DNA of 24,851 bases from Purshia tridentata (lineage: Eukaryota > Streptophyta > Magnoliopsida > Rosales > Rosaceae), in the NCBI GenBank assembly GCA_003254885.1, contig QANT01007800.1:1-24851 (forward strand), given 5' to 3'. A program made the translations under genes and the position numbers. Of this stretch, positions 9,694 through 18,757 are shown one piece after another (within the stretch, counting starts at the first letter, position 1; each line of letters starts with the position of its first letter). The notes under the pieces were generated by a model that was not told the origin of the DNA, made no database searches, and worked only from the letters and a program-made list of their open reading frames with translations.

Positions 9694-9859
9694 TACACGC
9701 ATGCATGAAAAGGCATACCTTTTATTTTTATTTTTTATTTTTATTATCACGATTGTCGTTAATTTATTTCAACTCAATATCTCTTCTTACATGCAAATAA
9801 GAGTTAGATATCACTAAACCAAATAATCGATTATTATTTATTAACTCTATTTAAGCATG
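9694..9859 (+). promoter_or_regulatory. Copy 4 core promoter
   Basis: The family block appears as ACACGCATGCATGAAAAGGC and includes a perfect CATGCATG (RY-type) palindrome. The TATA box TATTTAA is at 9848-9854, followed by GCATGAG. The two are about 130 bp apart, separated by an AT-rich insertion starting CTTTTATTTTTATTT that is absent from copies 1 and 7. Confidence 0.5.
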
Positions 9860-9930
9860 AGTTTGGGTTCAATAATTAATATTTGAAAAAAGAAAAAGAA
9901 AAGGGTTTATATTTGGGAGGAATTGGTGTG

Positions 9931-10889
9931 ATGAGGAGATTTATAAGTAGCATTGTTGTGCTCATAATGGTATTGTCAATTAAATTTAATGCAATGAATG
10001 GCATTAGTATTGAGCCTCCGCCATCTCTCCCACCACCTACATTAGATCTCTTAAATCTCTCTTCCCCTTCTACTTTTGATGTTTTTGGATATACACTTCC
10101 CTGGAAATTTAGACTTCCCATTTGCCTGAGCGGGCCTGCTTTGTCATGCAGAAGAATAATAAGAGCAAGCAAGCCAGCATATGTAGCCTGCGCTACCGGA
10201 ATTGCGGCAGCATGTTTAATATCCCTTTCTGATGCAATTTATGGTTGTACGACTGACTGTACAAGATCCATAAGCACCCAGACTGATTTTGGTAAGACCT
10301 CCTTCTCTCTCTCTCTCTCTCTCATCGCACCTAGAATTCAACTTATATTGGGAGGATGCAGTTGTAAGAATTCAAATTCGGTAAATCTTGATAAGCTAAA
10401 AATTGTTTTATACTCTAACAGCATATGTTCCCAATACTATTCTGAATTATGATAATCAAATCCCTCTTTCGTTTTAAGTAATGAAATTTATATGTATTCG
10501 AATTTGTTAACATAAGAAATTAACAATTAATCAAATTTCTAAAATTTCAAATGAAATCAATCACTCATTACCAAACCTTTCATTCAAATTTTGGACTCCA
10601 AATGTTGGGAGCAGTACAATAATTGCTGAAATGCCTCAAAGGGGTTGAGGTAAGGGGATTTGGGCAAGTAAAGAAAGCTGGCGTGCTAAAGAAAAAAGGT
10701 TTCTAGACCCATCACTGATTGTTTGGGAGTTATTTGATTGGTAAAAAAAAAGTTTGTTTCAATTGAATTGTATATACAGAAGCTGTTTGCGCGCATTTGT
10801 AACATTAATTTCTTGAGTTTATATTTGTTGTGACAGATATTAAAGAAGTGGAAGGCTACATAACAGTTTGCTATGACAGTTGTAAATAA
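9931..10889 (+). CDS. Copy 4: secreted eight-cysteine protein with a shifted start
   Basis: Exon 1 is 9931-10291 and exon 2 is 10837-10889, with a phase-1 GT-AG intron of 545 bp. The product has 137 residues. Paralogues start at ATG-GGA-GGA, but here the matching codon at 9913 is TTG. The first in-frame ATG is six codons later, at 9931, and still leaves a good signal peptide (MRRFISSIVVLIMVLSI). Cysteine spacing is C-x7-C-x13-C-x7-C-x10-C-x3-C, then x21 and C-x3-C, so all eight cysteines are kept. A stop right after the last Cys-Lys removes the Asn-Tyr end of the other copies. The intron holds a CT microsatellite at about 10304-10322. The frame upstream of 9931 stays open without ATG, so non-AUG initiation at 9913 is possible. 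Confidence 0.7.
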
Positions 10890-10895
10890 CTTTTA

Positions 10896-11619
10896 GGGCC
10901 GGTTTGGTTTACGAAATTAATTTCCCAGGAATTGATTTTCTATGTTGCTCTGATACTATGAAAGAATTTAGGCATCCATCCCAAAACCAATTGGCAATGG
11001 GAGGAGTAGCCCAAACCCTTATAAACCACTAGCAAGGCCCTCGATCACATCTTCAATGTGGGATATCTCTCAACATTTTCCAGGGTAAAAGGAATGTAAG
11101 ATTCCTATTACTGTGTTTGGTAATGCTAGGAAAGTAAACAAGAATTACTTTTTTATTTCCATTCCCATGTTTGGTAAGTGTAGGATTATAAACCACTAGC
11201 AAGGCCCTCGATCACATCTTTAATGTGGGATATCTCTCAACATTTTCCAGGGTAAAAGGAATGTAAGATTCTTATTATTGTGTTTGGTAATGCTAGGAAA
11301 GTAAACATTTAAACCAATTTTTCCAATTTTTCAATTATATCCTATATGAGTATAAAAAGAATATGTAATAAATGGTTGGCTAGATTTGAAATTTTGAAAA
11401 ATTGGTAAGGATAAATCTGTCTAAAAAATATGCAATAAATGATTTCCCAAGAGGGGGTAAAACAAAACTCAAGCTTGAGCAAGGGTATCATTTTCCCCCT
11501 AATAGGGGCATTAGATTCCCTTGAGTCAGAAAACGATTTCCCTTCTCTGCATTTACCAAACGTGGGAATGGAATTGAATTCCCATTCTTAAGCTTCCAAA
11601 ATTTAAACCAAACGAGTCC
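10896..11619. mobile_element. PIF/Harbinger-like (Tourist-type) element with TTA target duplication
   Basis: The left end is GGGCCGGTTTGGTTTA and the right end is TTAAACCAAACGAGTCC, forming an imperfect terminal inverted repeat. TTA flanks it at 10893-10895 and 11620-11622. The length is 724 bp with no transposase. It starts 6 bp after the stop codon of copy 4 and separates that gene from its conserved 3' block. It contains a nested retroelement-like fragment starting near GCTCTGATACTATGAAAG (about 10945). Confidence 0.65.
11021..11308. repeat. Direct repeat inside the PIF/Harbinger-like element
   Basis: The segment at 11021-11142 recurs at 11188-11308, with offset 167. Both contain ATAAACCACTAGCAAGGCCC, CAATGTGGGATATCTCTCAA and GTGTTTGGTAATGCTAGG. 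The copies differ at only a few bases, so the duplication is young. Confidence 0.9.
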
Positions 11620-11622
11620 TTA

Positions 11623-11726
11623 GTCTTCATGCAGTAAATATAAAATTAGAAGGATAATTAGAACTAAACAGAAAAATAGGAGGAGCAACTTTTAAATGTA
11701 ATGTTGATGAAATGCTTTAGATTTAT
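11623..11726 (+). other. Displaced 3' flank of copy 4
   Basis: Contains GCAACTTTTAAATGTAATGT and ATGCTTTAGATTTATTT, matching the 3' flanks of copy 2 and the orphan at 2696. It would directly follow copy 4 without the 724-bp insertion. Confidence 0.55.
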
Positions 11727-11823
11727 TTGAGAGAATGATGGAGATCGAGTAAATTGATAAGAGAGATTGAAGAAGACTTACGATCGAGGCAAATGATCGA
11801 TGTTCATGACGTTACTCTTGCGC

Positions 11824-12195
11824 AGCTTTGATACCAATGTAAACGTACATTCATAGTGCATGTTATGCATTAAAAAGGAAAGAATGACATATATTGAATA
11901 AGAAGATGAAATACAAAGAATATGTTTCTATTTTTATCAGATATTGAACATAATGAATTACAATTGTGTGTACTGGAGCTTATATACACTCACACACTTA
12001 GCAAGGTAAGGCAGCTAAGGCACCAACCAACTCTGACTTACTTAACAGCCAAGCTAATTAAACTATAACAGAAATTGACCAAGCTTTGATTTGTTGAGCT
12101 TCTATGGTGATTTAACAAATCAAAATAATAAGCATCAGCCAACTGACTTAACTAATGACAACATGATTCACTTAACTTCTTCTTATATGTCAACA
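11824..12195 (-). mobile_element. Copia-type 5' LTR and primer site relic (unit A)
   Basis: GCTTTGATACCA at 11825-11836 is a one-base variant of the reverse complement of the copia initiator-Met tRNA primer site. The putative LTR runs 11838-12195, + strand TGTAAACG to ATGTCAACA. The orientation is minus, with about 100 bp of leader left at 11729-11823 and no gag. The matching copy is in unit B, so insertion preceded the duplication. Confidence 0.5.
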
Positions 12196-12454
12196 AGTGC
12201 GTCGTATGATGCTCATGTAGAAAACCATTTTGCATCGTCAACAAACTATTAGACCCGACCTTTTCAAATAATACCGTCATTGCTTACCAGCTAGCTAGAT
12301 AATTAATGCTTTTGTTGCTATCGATCATTGTCGATCAATTACATCTTAGATAACATTTGTTCTAAAACATACGGTTGTCAATTACATTGTTAATACTTAA
12401 GAATATGGATATATTACTACTTTTTGCGTTTTCTATTAACCTTGGAGGTGGTTA

Positions 12455-12572
12455 GGTTTTTCATGCGAAGTTATGGGCTAGCTAGCTATTTGTTATGGCT
12501 TGCAATTGGCCTGGGAACATGGTATTTCTGAGTTTTGTGTGGAATTTGATTCGTTGAGTGCAGTGTCGTTGG
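12455..12572 (+). pseudogene. LINE RNase H domain relic (unit A)
   Basis: Homologous to 16355-16466 in unit B. CATGCGAAGTTATGGGCT reads His-Ala-Lys-Leu-Trp-Ala. A 4-base AGCT duplication then breaks the frame, and a VEFDSLSAVSL-like stretch follows. The pattern matches the AELWA...VESD...AV motif of the RNase H domain found in plant non-LTR retrotransposons and in RVT_3 proteins. It is non-functional. Confidence 0.5.
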
Positions 12573-12918
12573 TCCATATGAATCCATGGAAGTGTATATA
12601 TGTCTTTAAGATTAACCCTGGATCGAATCAAACCTGGTATAGTGTACCCGTTCGAGTAGCAACGCTTAATTGATGTCTGAGTGTTTTCCATTGCAACCTA
12701 ATTTAATACAAGTTCTTGTGAGTCTCTACAAAGGGCCTCATTTTATATTTTACACAAGATCTCCAAAATTTCAGATACGGCCCTAGACTTATAAGTTACC
12801 CTCCCTGTTCAATTTTCGTATTATATTCCTATTAATTGATTTGGTTCTTGTTGTGTAAAGCTTGGAAGTTATAACTTATAAGACAGTAAAAAATAATTAG
12901 ACTAAAAAATCTCGGGGG

Positions 12919-12990
12919 CTTTCCACCCTCTTGAGAGCTAAAAAGGTGGAATCCTCTTTGCTTGATTGGTGATTGTAATTATGACTATTG
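12919..12990 (+). promoter_or_regulatory. Distal conserved module of copy 5
   Basis: TTTCCACC...GGTGGAA can pair as a short hairpin. Then comes CCTCTTTGCTTGATTGGTGA and TTGTAATTATGA, nearly the same as in copy 6 and recognisable in copies 4 and 7. It holds an inverted CCAAT (ATTGG). It lies about 320-390 bp before the start codon. Confidence 0.5.
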
Positions 12991-13147
12991 AGAAAATTTA
13001 ATTTATAGTGAATTTTTACAAGTACTCGAGAGCTAAATTCACTCTAGTCAAAAGTTATATATGGTGCGTAGCCCAAATGCAAAAATCACCCTCTTAACAT
13101 CATATATAATTGGACTTTTTACAAGAATATATAATTAGAACTATATA

Positions 13148-13255
13148 TACGTAGATATGAAAAGCCAACCGTTTAATTAAGCTCTATTTAAGCATCTGCC
13201 CCAAAAAAAAAAAAAAAAANNAAAAAAAAAAAAAAAAAGCTTTATTTAAGCATGG
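13148..13255 (+). promoter_or_regulatory. Copy 5 promoter with duplicated TATA box
   Basis: A degenerate family block (GATATGAAAAGCCAACC) is followed by TATTTAA at 13185-13191. A second TATTTAA is at 13243-13249, followed by GCATGG. The two are the arms of a target-site duplication around a poly-A insertion. The second box is 63 bp from the start codon and is the likelier functional one. Confidence 0.55.
13181..13253 (+). mobile_element. Poly-A retro-insertion at the TATA box (unit A)
   Basis: Direct repeats GCTCTATTTAAGCAT (13181-13195) and GCTTTATTTAAGCAT (13239-13253), 15 bp with one mismatch, flank CTGCCCC plus a poly-A run holding two N's. The structure suggests a 5'-truncated LINE-type insertion. 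The same insertion is in unit B, so it preceded the segmental duplication. Confidence 0.6.
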
Positions 13256-13311
13256 TTTTGGGTCCAAGATCCAAAATCACAAAAATTTGAGTAGGATTAA
13301 TTCTACATACT

Positions 13312-15243
13312 ATGGGAAGAATTGGTGGGAGGAGATTCACAGTGAGAATTATTATGGTAGTGATAATATCAATGCTATGTTTAATTAGTGCAGTGAATGG
13401 CTATGAGGCTCCACCATCTGTTCCTCAAGTCACAGTGAATGCCAATCATGACTTTAAAATCTCGTCCCCTTCTTCTACTTCTGATATTATGGGAGCTCAT
13501 CTCCCCTGGAAATTCAAAATTCCCACGTGCCTAGCGGTGCTTACTGCGGGGTGTTACAATATGGCTAAAATAGCGAACAGAAAAGTGTGGGCAGGTTGCG
13601 TTGTTTTTGAGGCCGGAGTATGTTTGATAACACTTTCTGATGCCATTTATTACTGTACTGCTGATTGTACAAGGTCCATAGGGACTCACCTGCCTTTCGG
13701 TAAGACCTCCTTACTTACTTACACACACAGACTCCCTGGTCTCTCACACCCATGTAAGCTCATCACAAATCACTATTTCAGAGGGACCAATTAATTATAT
13801 ACATTCCAACTAAATTAATATGCCAATATTTAATTTATTTATTTTTAGACATATTGTAGATTCATCTATTTATGACAAGTAAATAATATATGGCATGTCA
13901 TCTGCTTGATGTTGCTAACAAAAATTGGAGATAATAGTTTGTGAATTGAATATCACTCAATTTGTAACTCGTTGATGAACTTTAAAGGATAAATTTCACT
14001 AAAAACTCATGTATAAATCTGTCGATGTAAATACTTTCATCCAATGAACATTAAAATAGAAAAGATAATATAATGTGTAACCGTAACACATCATACAAAA
14101 AAAAAATTTATCACTATAATATCACCTTGTGACATGTTTATACTTATTAAGATATAATATTAATAATGTCTACTCATATTGTAAAATGTGAATTGGTTAC
14201 ACCACTTTAGAGGTGTCAAACGGGCCAGGCCGGCCCGAGCATGGCACAGGCACTGCACGATTAAAATAGGCACGGCACGGCACGGCACTGCACGAGTAAA
14301 TGGGCCGGGCCAGGCACAAGCACTACACGGGCTAAGCACGGGCACGAAATCAGGCACGACTCCATTAACATTGTTTTTTCCATTTTTAAAGAATTTTTTA
14401 ATAAGAATATTTAATTTTCATGCAAAAAATATGATAATACTTAATTATAAATAAAAAAAAAGTATCATGAAATTAATTTTTTTATCCTAAAATATAAAAA
14501 GAAAAAAAGGGCTCGTGGGCAGGCTTGTTTAAGGCACTGCACTAGCACATTTGGTGCATGGGCTGTGGGCCTGGCCGGGCCTAGACTTTAATTTTATAGG
14601 CCAGGCCGAGCATAGCATGCAAGCACGATTGGCTTAATTTAAACGGGCCGAGCCAGGCCAGGAGGGCCTGTTTGACACCTCTACACCACTATTTTTAATA
14701 AGAATATTTAATTTTCATGCAAAAAATATGATAATACTTAATTACAAATAAAAAAAAGTATCATGAAATTAATTTTTTTATCCTAAAATATAAAAAGAAA
14801 AAAAGGGCCCGTGGGCAGGCTTGTTTAAGGCACTGCACGAGCACATTTGGTGCATGGGCCGTGGGCCTAGACTTTAATTTTATAGGCCGGGCCGAGCACA
14901 GCATGAAAGCACGGCTGGCTTAATTTAAACGGGCCGAGCCGGGCCAGGAGGGCCTGTTTGACACCTCTACACCACTTGATGCTATTACGGCTATACAAAA
15001 TAATTTCTCCATTAATAGTAGGAGTTATTTTTAGGCATTAATTATCTCGGTAAGAAAGAAACGTTAATCCACCATAAAAAATCATTTGTCCAATTAGAAT
15101 ATATTATATAACGAAATTGGTTTCCATTTAGTAATAATCCTACCTTATGTTTATTTGTGACAGATATTGATGAAGTGGAAGGCTACATGACAACTTGCTA
15201 TGATGGTTGCAAATTCAACTATCAATCGTTTTCTTTCTATTGA
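13312..15243 (+). CDS. Copy 5: secreted eight-cysteine protein with a lost stop codon
   Basis: Exon 1 is 13312-13699 and exon 2 is 15164-15243, with a phase-1 GT-AG intron of 1464 bp that holds a hAT-like element. The product has 155 residues. A signal peptide covers about residues 1-35, then a PPSVPQVTV spacer with the SSPSSTSD theme. Cysteine spacing is C-x7-C-x14-C-x7-C-x10-C-x3-C, then x21 and C-x3-C. Its sister copy 6 stops with TAA right after Asn-Tyr. Here the same codon (15223-15225) is CAA, and translation runs on for seven residues to TGA at 15241-15243. The start is the family ATG-GGA. The gene may still be functional despite the tail. Confidence 0.7.
14208..14969. mobile_element. 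hAT-like non-autonomous element in the copy 5 intron
   Basis: The left end TAGAGGTGTCAAACGGGCC and the right end GGCCTGTTTGACACCTCTA form a 19-base inverted repeat with one mismatch. The exact 8-bp target duplication CACCACTT is at 14200-14207 and 14970-14977. The inside is GC-rich with CACGGCACGG and GGGCCGGGCC words and has no transposase. The homologous intron of copy 6 has an empty site at about 18269-18288. Confidence 0.85.
14395..14969. repeat. Internal tandem duplication of the hAT-like element's 3' half
   Basis: About 14395-14690 is repeated at about 14693-14976. Both contain TTAATAAGAATATTTAATTT, GGGCAGGCTTGTTTAAGGCA and the right-hand inverted repeat plus CACCACT. The second copy lacks about 10 bases near CTGGCCGGGC. 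The element therefore has two right ends; only the outer one is followed by the exact target duplication. Confidence 0.85.
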
Positions 15244-15415
15244 AACACAATATATATGCTATGTGTACTGTACTATAAATTATATTAAAGAAAAAATATG
15301 AGATGCAACATTTAATGTATAATATTGAAGATATGATTTAAATTTATTTTGGTAATATGATGAATTATTTAGGCCCGTTTAAAATGATCTCAATTGTGCC
15401 TCTAGTTATGTACAG

Positions 15416-16070
15416 AAAAGATAGAGAAAAAAATCACAAGAAGAAATATACAGAAAACACATATCCATTGAATCAATCTCAAGCCTAGCTCTTGGGATTG
15501 ACCACTGTTTTCTAACTTCACCATCAGAGAGTTCTTAGCTAACACCCCACTGGTGTAAGCCTCCCACTATTGGTTATTCCTTTTCTATACAGGGATCTCA
15601 AGCTCAGGGATTGGAGGTGAAAAACCAAGTCTTTCAAGATCCACCTACACATATTGCGTTGATCCAGAGGCTTCCAGTTTTTGGCATCAACAGAAATTTT
15701 TCTAGAAAATATGTAGAGGCTTTTCATCGAACAATAATCAAGCCAAGAATTGAAGGCATGCTTAAACATAATTGAGAGAATGATAGAGATCGAGTAAATT
15801 GATAAGAGAGATTGAAGAATACTACAATCGAGGCACATGATATTCATGATGTTACTCTTGTGCAGCTCTGATACCATGTAAACGTTAATGAATTACAATT
15901 GTGTATACTGGAGCTTATATACACTAGCTGACATACTTAGCAAGGTAAGGCAGCTAATCACCAACCAATTCTTACCAACTCTTACTTACTTAACAACCAA
16001 GATAATTAATTAAACTATAACAGAAATTGACCAAGCTTTGATTCGATCACTTAACTTCTTCTTATATGTG
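15416..16070 (-). mobile_element. Copia-type relic, internal remnant plus LTR (unit B)
   Basis: GCTCTGATACCA at 15865-15876 is the exact reverse complement of the copia primer site TGGTATCAGAGC. The LTR runs from 15877 to about 16070 and is shortened compared with unit A. The stretch at 15416-15771 has no match in unit A; read on the minus strand it is a non-coding or heavily decayed continuation ending in AATTATGTTTAAGC-like sequence. A minus-strand open frame at 15539-15877 spans the primer site and has no motif I recognise. Confidence 0.45.
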
Positions 16071-16354
16071 TTGATGTACATGCAAGTGCGTCGTATGATG
16101 CTCATGTAGAAAACCATTTTGCATATATCGATCGTCAACCAACTATTAGACCTAGACCTTTTAAAATACGTACCGTCTTTTGCTGACCAGCTACCTAGAT
16201 AATTAATGCATTTTGTTGCTATCGATCATTGTCGATCAATTACCTCTTAATTAGATAATATTTGTTCTAAAACATACGGTTGTCAATTACATTGTTAACA
16301 CTTGACATTATGGAAATTACTACTTATAGGGTTTGGTATTAACATTGGAGGTGG

Positions 16355-16466
16355 TCATTTTCTTCATGCGGAGTTATGGGCTATTTGTTATGGCTTGCAA
16401 GGCTTGGAAACATGGTTTTTCTAAGGTTTGTGTGGAATCCGATTGGTTGAGTGCAGTGTTGTTGGC
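16355..16466 (+). pseudogene. LINE RNase H domain relic (unit B)
   Basis: Frame 1 from 16365 reads HAELWAICYGLQ. After a one-base frameshift near 16401 the next frame reads AWKHGFSKVCVESDWLSAVL. This is the conserved core of an RNase H domain (Glu in AEL, Asp in ESD). It is better preserved than the unit A copy. It is a fragment, and the rest of the domain is not found nearby. Confidence 0.6.
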
Positions 16467-16990
16467 ATCTTGTCGATCAATGTAGGAATTATTTGTTCAG
16501 TTCTTGGAAGGTTAATTTCTCCAGAGAATGTACTATCGATCGGCAGTGTTTGAAGATATATTATTGGCAAGTTCTTGTGAGAGGGCCTCATTTTATATTT
16601 TGCACAAGTTCTCCAAAATTTTAGAGACGGCCCTTCACTTACAAGTTTGCCCTCCGTCTTAAATGTACGTATTATATTCCTATTCAATCTATTTTGGATC
16701 TGGTTGTGTAAAGGTTGGAAGTTATAAGATTTATTTTTGACATACAAAAACTAAAACAATAAAAAATAATTAGACTAAAATAATTTTGTGAATTTTAATA
16801 TTTTACAAATAAAATTGATTTTTTTTTTTTACAAGTAATAGTCATTTTTCTTTCAAAAAAAAGTTAAACTCGATCTTGAAGAAAACACATTTCTTATTAC
16901 CCCCTTAAAGAAAAAAAATACAAATATTTCTTATTTTATTTATAAAAGGTAGTGGCTCCTAGTTTAACCCAAAGCAAGAACCAAAAAAAC

Positions 16991-17070
16991 GCGGGGGTTT
17001 CCACCCACTTGAGAGCTAAAGAGGTGGAATCCTCTTTTGCTTGATTGGTGATTGTAAATTTGTAATTATG
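16991..17070 (+). promoter_or_regulatory. Distal conserved module of copy 6
   Basis: TTTCCACC...GGTGGAATCCTCTTTTGC then TTGATTGGTGATTGTAA. Its sequence and place match the copy 5 module, with a 12-base local insertion (GTAAATTTGTAA in place of GTAA). Confidence 0.5.
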
Positions 17071-17236
17071 ATTATTGAGAAGATTTAATTTATAGTGAAT
17101 TTTTACAAAGTACTCGAAAGCTAAATTCACACCATTGAAAAGTTATATACGGTGCGTTGCCCAAATGCAAAAACCACCCTCTTAACATCAAATTTAATTG
17201 GATATTTTACAAGATAATATATAATTAAAACTACAT

Positions 17237-17340
17237 ATACATAGATATGAAAAGCCAACCATTTAATTAAGCTCTATTTAAGCACCCGCCCGGGGAAAAA
17301 AAAAAAAAAAAANAAAAAAAAGCTCTATTTAAGCATGGTT
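17237..17340 (+). promoter_or_regulatory. Copy 6 promoter with duplicated TATA box
   Basis: GATATGAAAAGCCAACC, then TATTTAA at 17275-17281 and again at 17326-17332. Between them are CCCGCCCGGGG and a poly-A run with one N. GCTCTATTTAAGCA is repeated exactly on both sides. The second box is followed by GCATGG, as in the single-box copies. Confidence 0.55.
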
Positions 17341-17412
17341 CTGGGTCCAAGATAAAAAATCACAAAAATTTAAGTAGGATTAATTCTACATATAGAGGGA
17401 AGAAACTATACT

Positions 17413-18545
17413 ATGGGAGGAATTTTTGGGAGGAGATTTACAGTGACAATTATTATGGTAGTGATAATATCAATGCCATGTTTACTTAGTGCAGTGAATG
17501 CCTACGAGGCTCCACCATCTGTCCCTCAAGTCACAGTGAATGCCAATCACGACCTTCAAATCTCTTCCACTTCTGATGTTATGGGAGTTCATCTCCCATG
17601 GAAAGTCGGAATTCCCACATGCGTAGTGTTGCCTTCTTTGGGGTGTCACCAGGTGTCTAGATTGAACAAAAAAATGTTCGTAAGTTGCATTGTTGTAGGC
17701 GCCGGAGGATGTTTGATAAGTCTTTTTGATGCCATTTATCACTGTACTGCTGATTGTACAAGGTCTAAAGCCACCCTCCTTGCTTTTGGTAAGACCTCCC
17801 TACTCTCTGTCTCTCACACTCATGTTAGTCCATCACAAAAACTAGATAGTTCAGAGGAACCAGTTAATACATTACAAGTAATATATATAGACAAATTCTA
17901 GATTTCATCTATTTATAACAAGTAAAGGGAATTGGTATGTCATCTGCAACATCAGTTGCTAGCTAACAGAAATCGGAGATAATATTTTGTGCATTGAATA
18001 TATCACTTAATTTGTAACTCGTGAATCAACTTATAAGGATAAATTACACTAAAATTTCAAGTATAAATCTATCAATGTAAATACTTTCATCTAATGAACA
18101 TTAAATAGAAAATTTATTATGTGTAACCGTAACACATCATGTTTTATTACTGTAATATCGCATTATAGTATAAAAGAATCCATGTGTTATAATATGGGTA
18201 AATGACGTGCTTATACTTATAATGTATAATATTATTAATGTCCACTCATATTATAAAATATGAATTGATTACACGATGTAATGCTATTACCGCTATGGTG
18301 CTATACAATGATTTCTCCATAATTAATAGTAGGAGTTATTTTAGGCATTAATTATCTTGGTAGGAAAGAAACATTAATCCACGATAAAAAATAAAAAATT
18401 AAATTTATTTCTCCAATTAGAATATTATATACCGAAATTGGTTTCCATTTAGAATCATCCTGAGCTTATGTTTATTGTGACAGATATTGATGAAGTGGAA
18501 GGCTACATGACAACTTGCTATGATAGTTGCAAATTGAACTATTAA
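17413..18545 (+). CDS. Copy 6: secreted eight-cysteine protein, sister of copy 5
   Basis: Exon 1 is 17413-17788 and exon 2 is 18484-18545, with a phase-1 GT-AG intron of 695 bp. The product has 145 residues. It has a signal peptide, a PPSVPQVTV spacer and a shortened SSTSD motif that lacks the Pro of the LSSPSS theme. Cysteine spacing is C-x7-C-x13-C-x7-C-x10-C-x3-C, then x21 and C-x3-C. Between cysteines 1 and 4 it differs from copy 5 at many residues although flanks and intron are close, suggesting faster protein change there. The family Ser-Ile after cysteine 6 is Ser-Lys here. It ends at the ancestral TAA. Confidence 0.75.
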
Positions 18546-18757
18546 TCTTTTACTTTCTATTGAAACACAATATATATGCTATGTGCACTCTACTATAATA
18601 AAGAAAAATATGAGATGCAACTTTTAATGTATATTTAATTTTGATCGAAGATATGATTTAAATTTATTAATCATTTTAGATAGTAGTTCAACCCAATAGG
18701 TGTACGACGGGTCGGTTCGGCCCGTATAGAATGATCTCAATTGTACCTCTAGTTATG

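Larger units (their letters stand above)
11727..15415 (+). repeat. Segmental duplication, unit A (contains copy 5)
   Basis: Collinear with unit B (15772-18757): the same copia LTR relic, RNase H relic, distal module, double TATA promoter, gene, intron and 3' flank in the same order. It opens at GAGAGAATGAT (11729) and ends after ATGATCTCAATTGTGCCTCT. It is longer than unit B mainly because of the 762-bp hAT-like insertion in its intron. Confidence 0.85.
15772..18757 (+). repeat. Segmental duplication, unit B (contains copy 6)
   Basis: Collinear with unit A at an offset of 4045 bp at the left edge. Differences include indels in the LTR relic, a changed segment near 16070, and no hAT-like element in the intron. 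Homology ends near TCAATTGTACCTCTAGTTAT (about 18757). Confidence 0.85.

Noticed and set aside
9883..9930. Upstream in-frame extension of copy 4 with a Lys/Glu-rich start
   Set aside because: It has no ATG, and the extension reads leader sequence; the aligned family start is at 9913 and the first ATG at 9931.
14160..14357. Minus-strand open frame rich in Cys, Ala and Arg in the copy 5 intron
   Set aside because: It lies across the GC-rich left part of the hAT-like element and its repeats; not coding.
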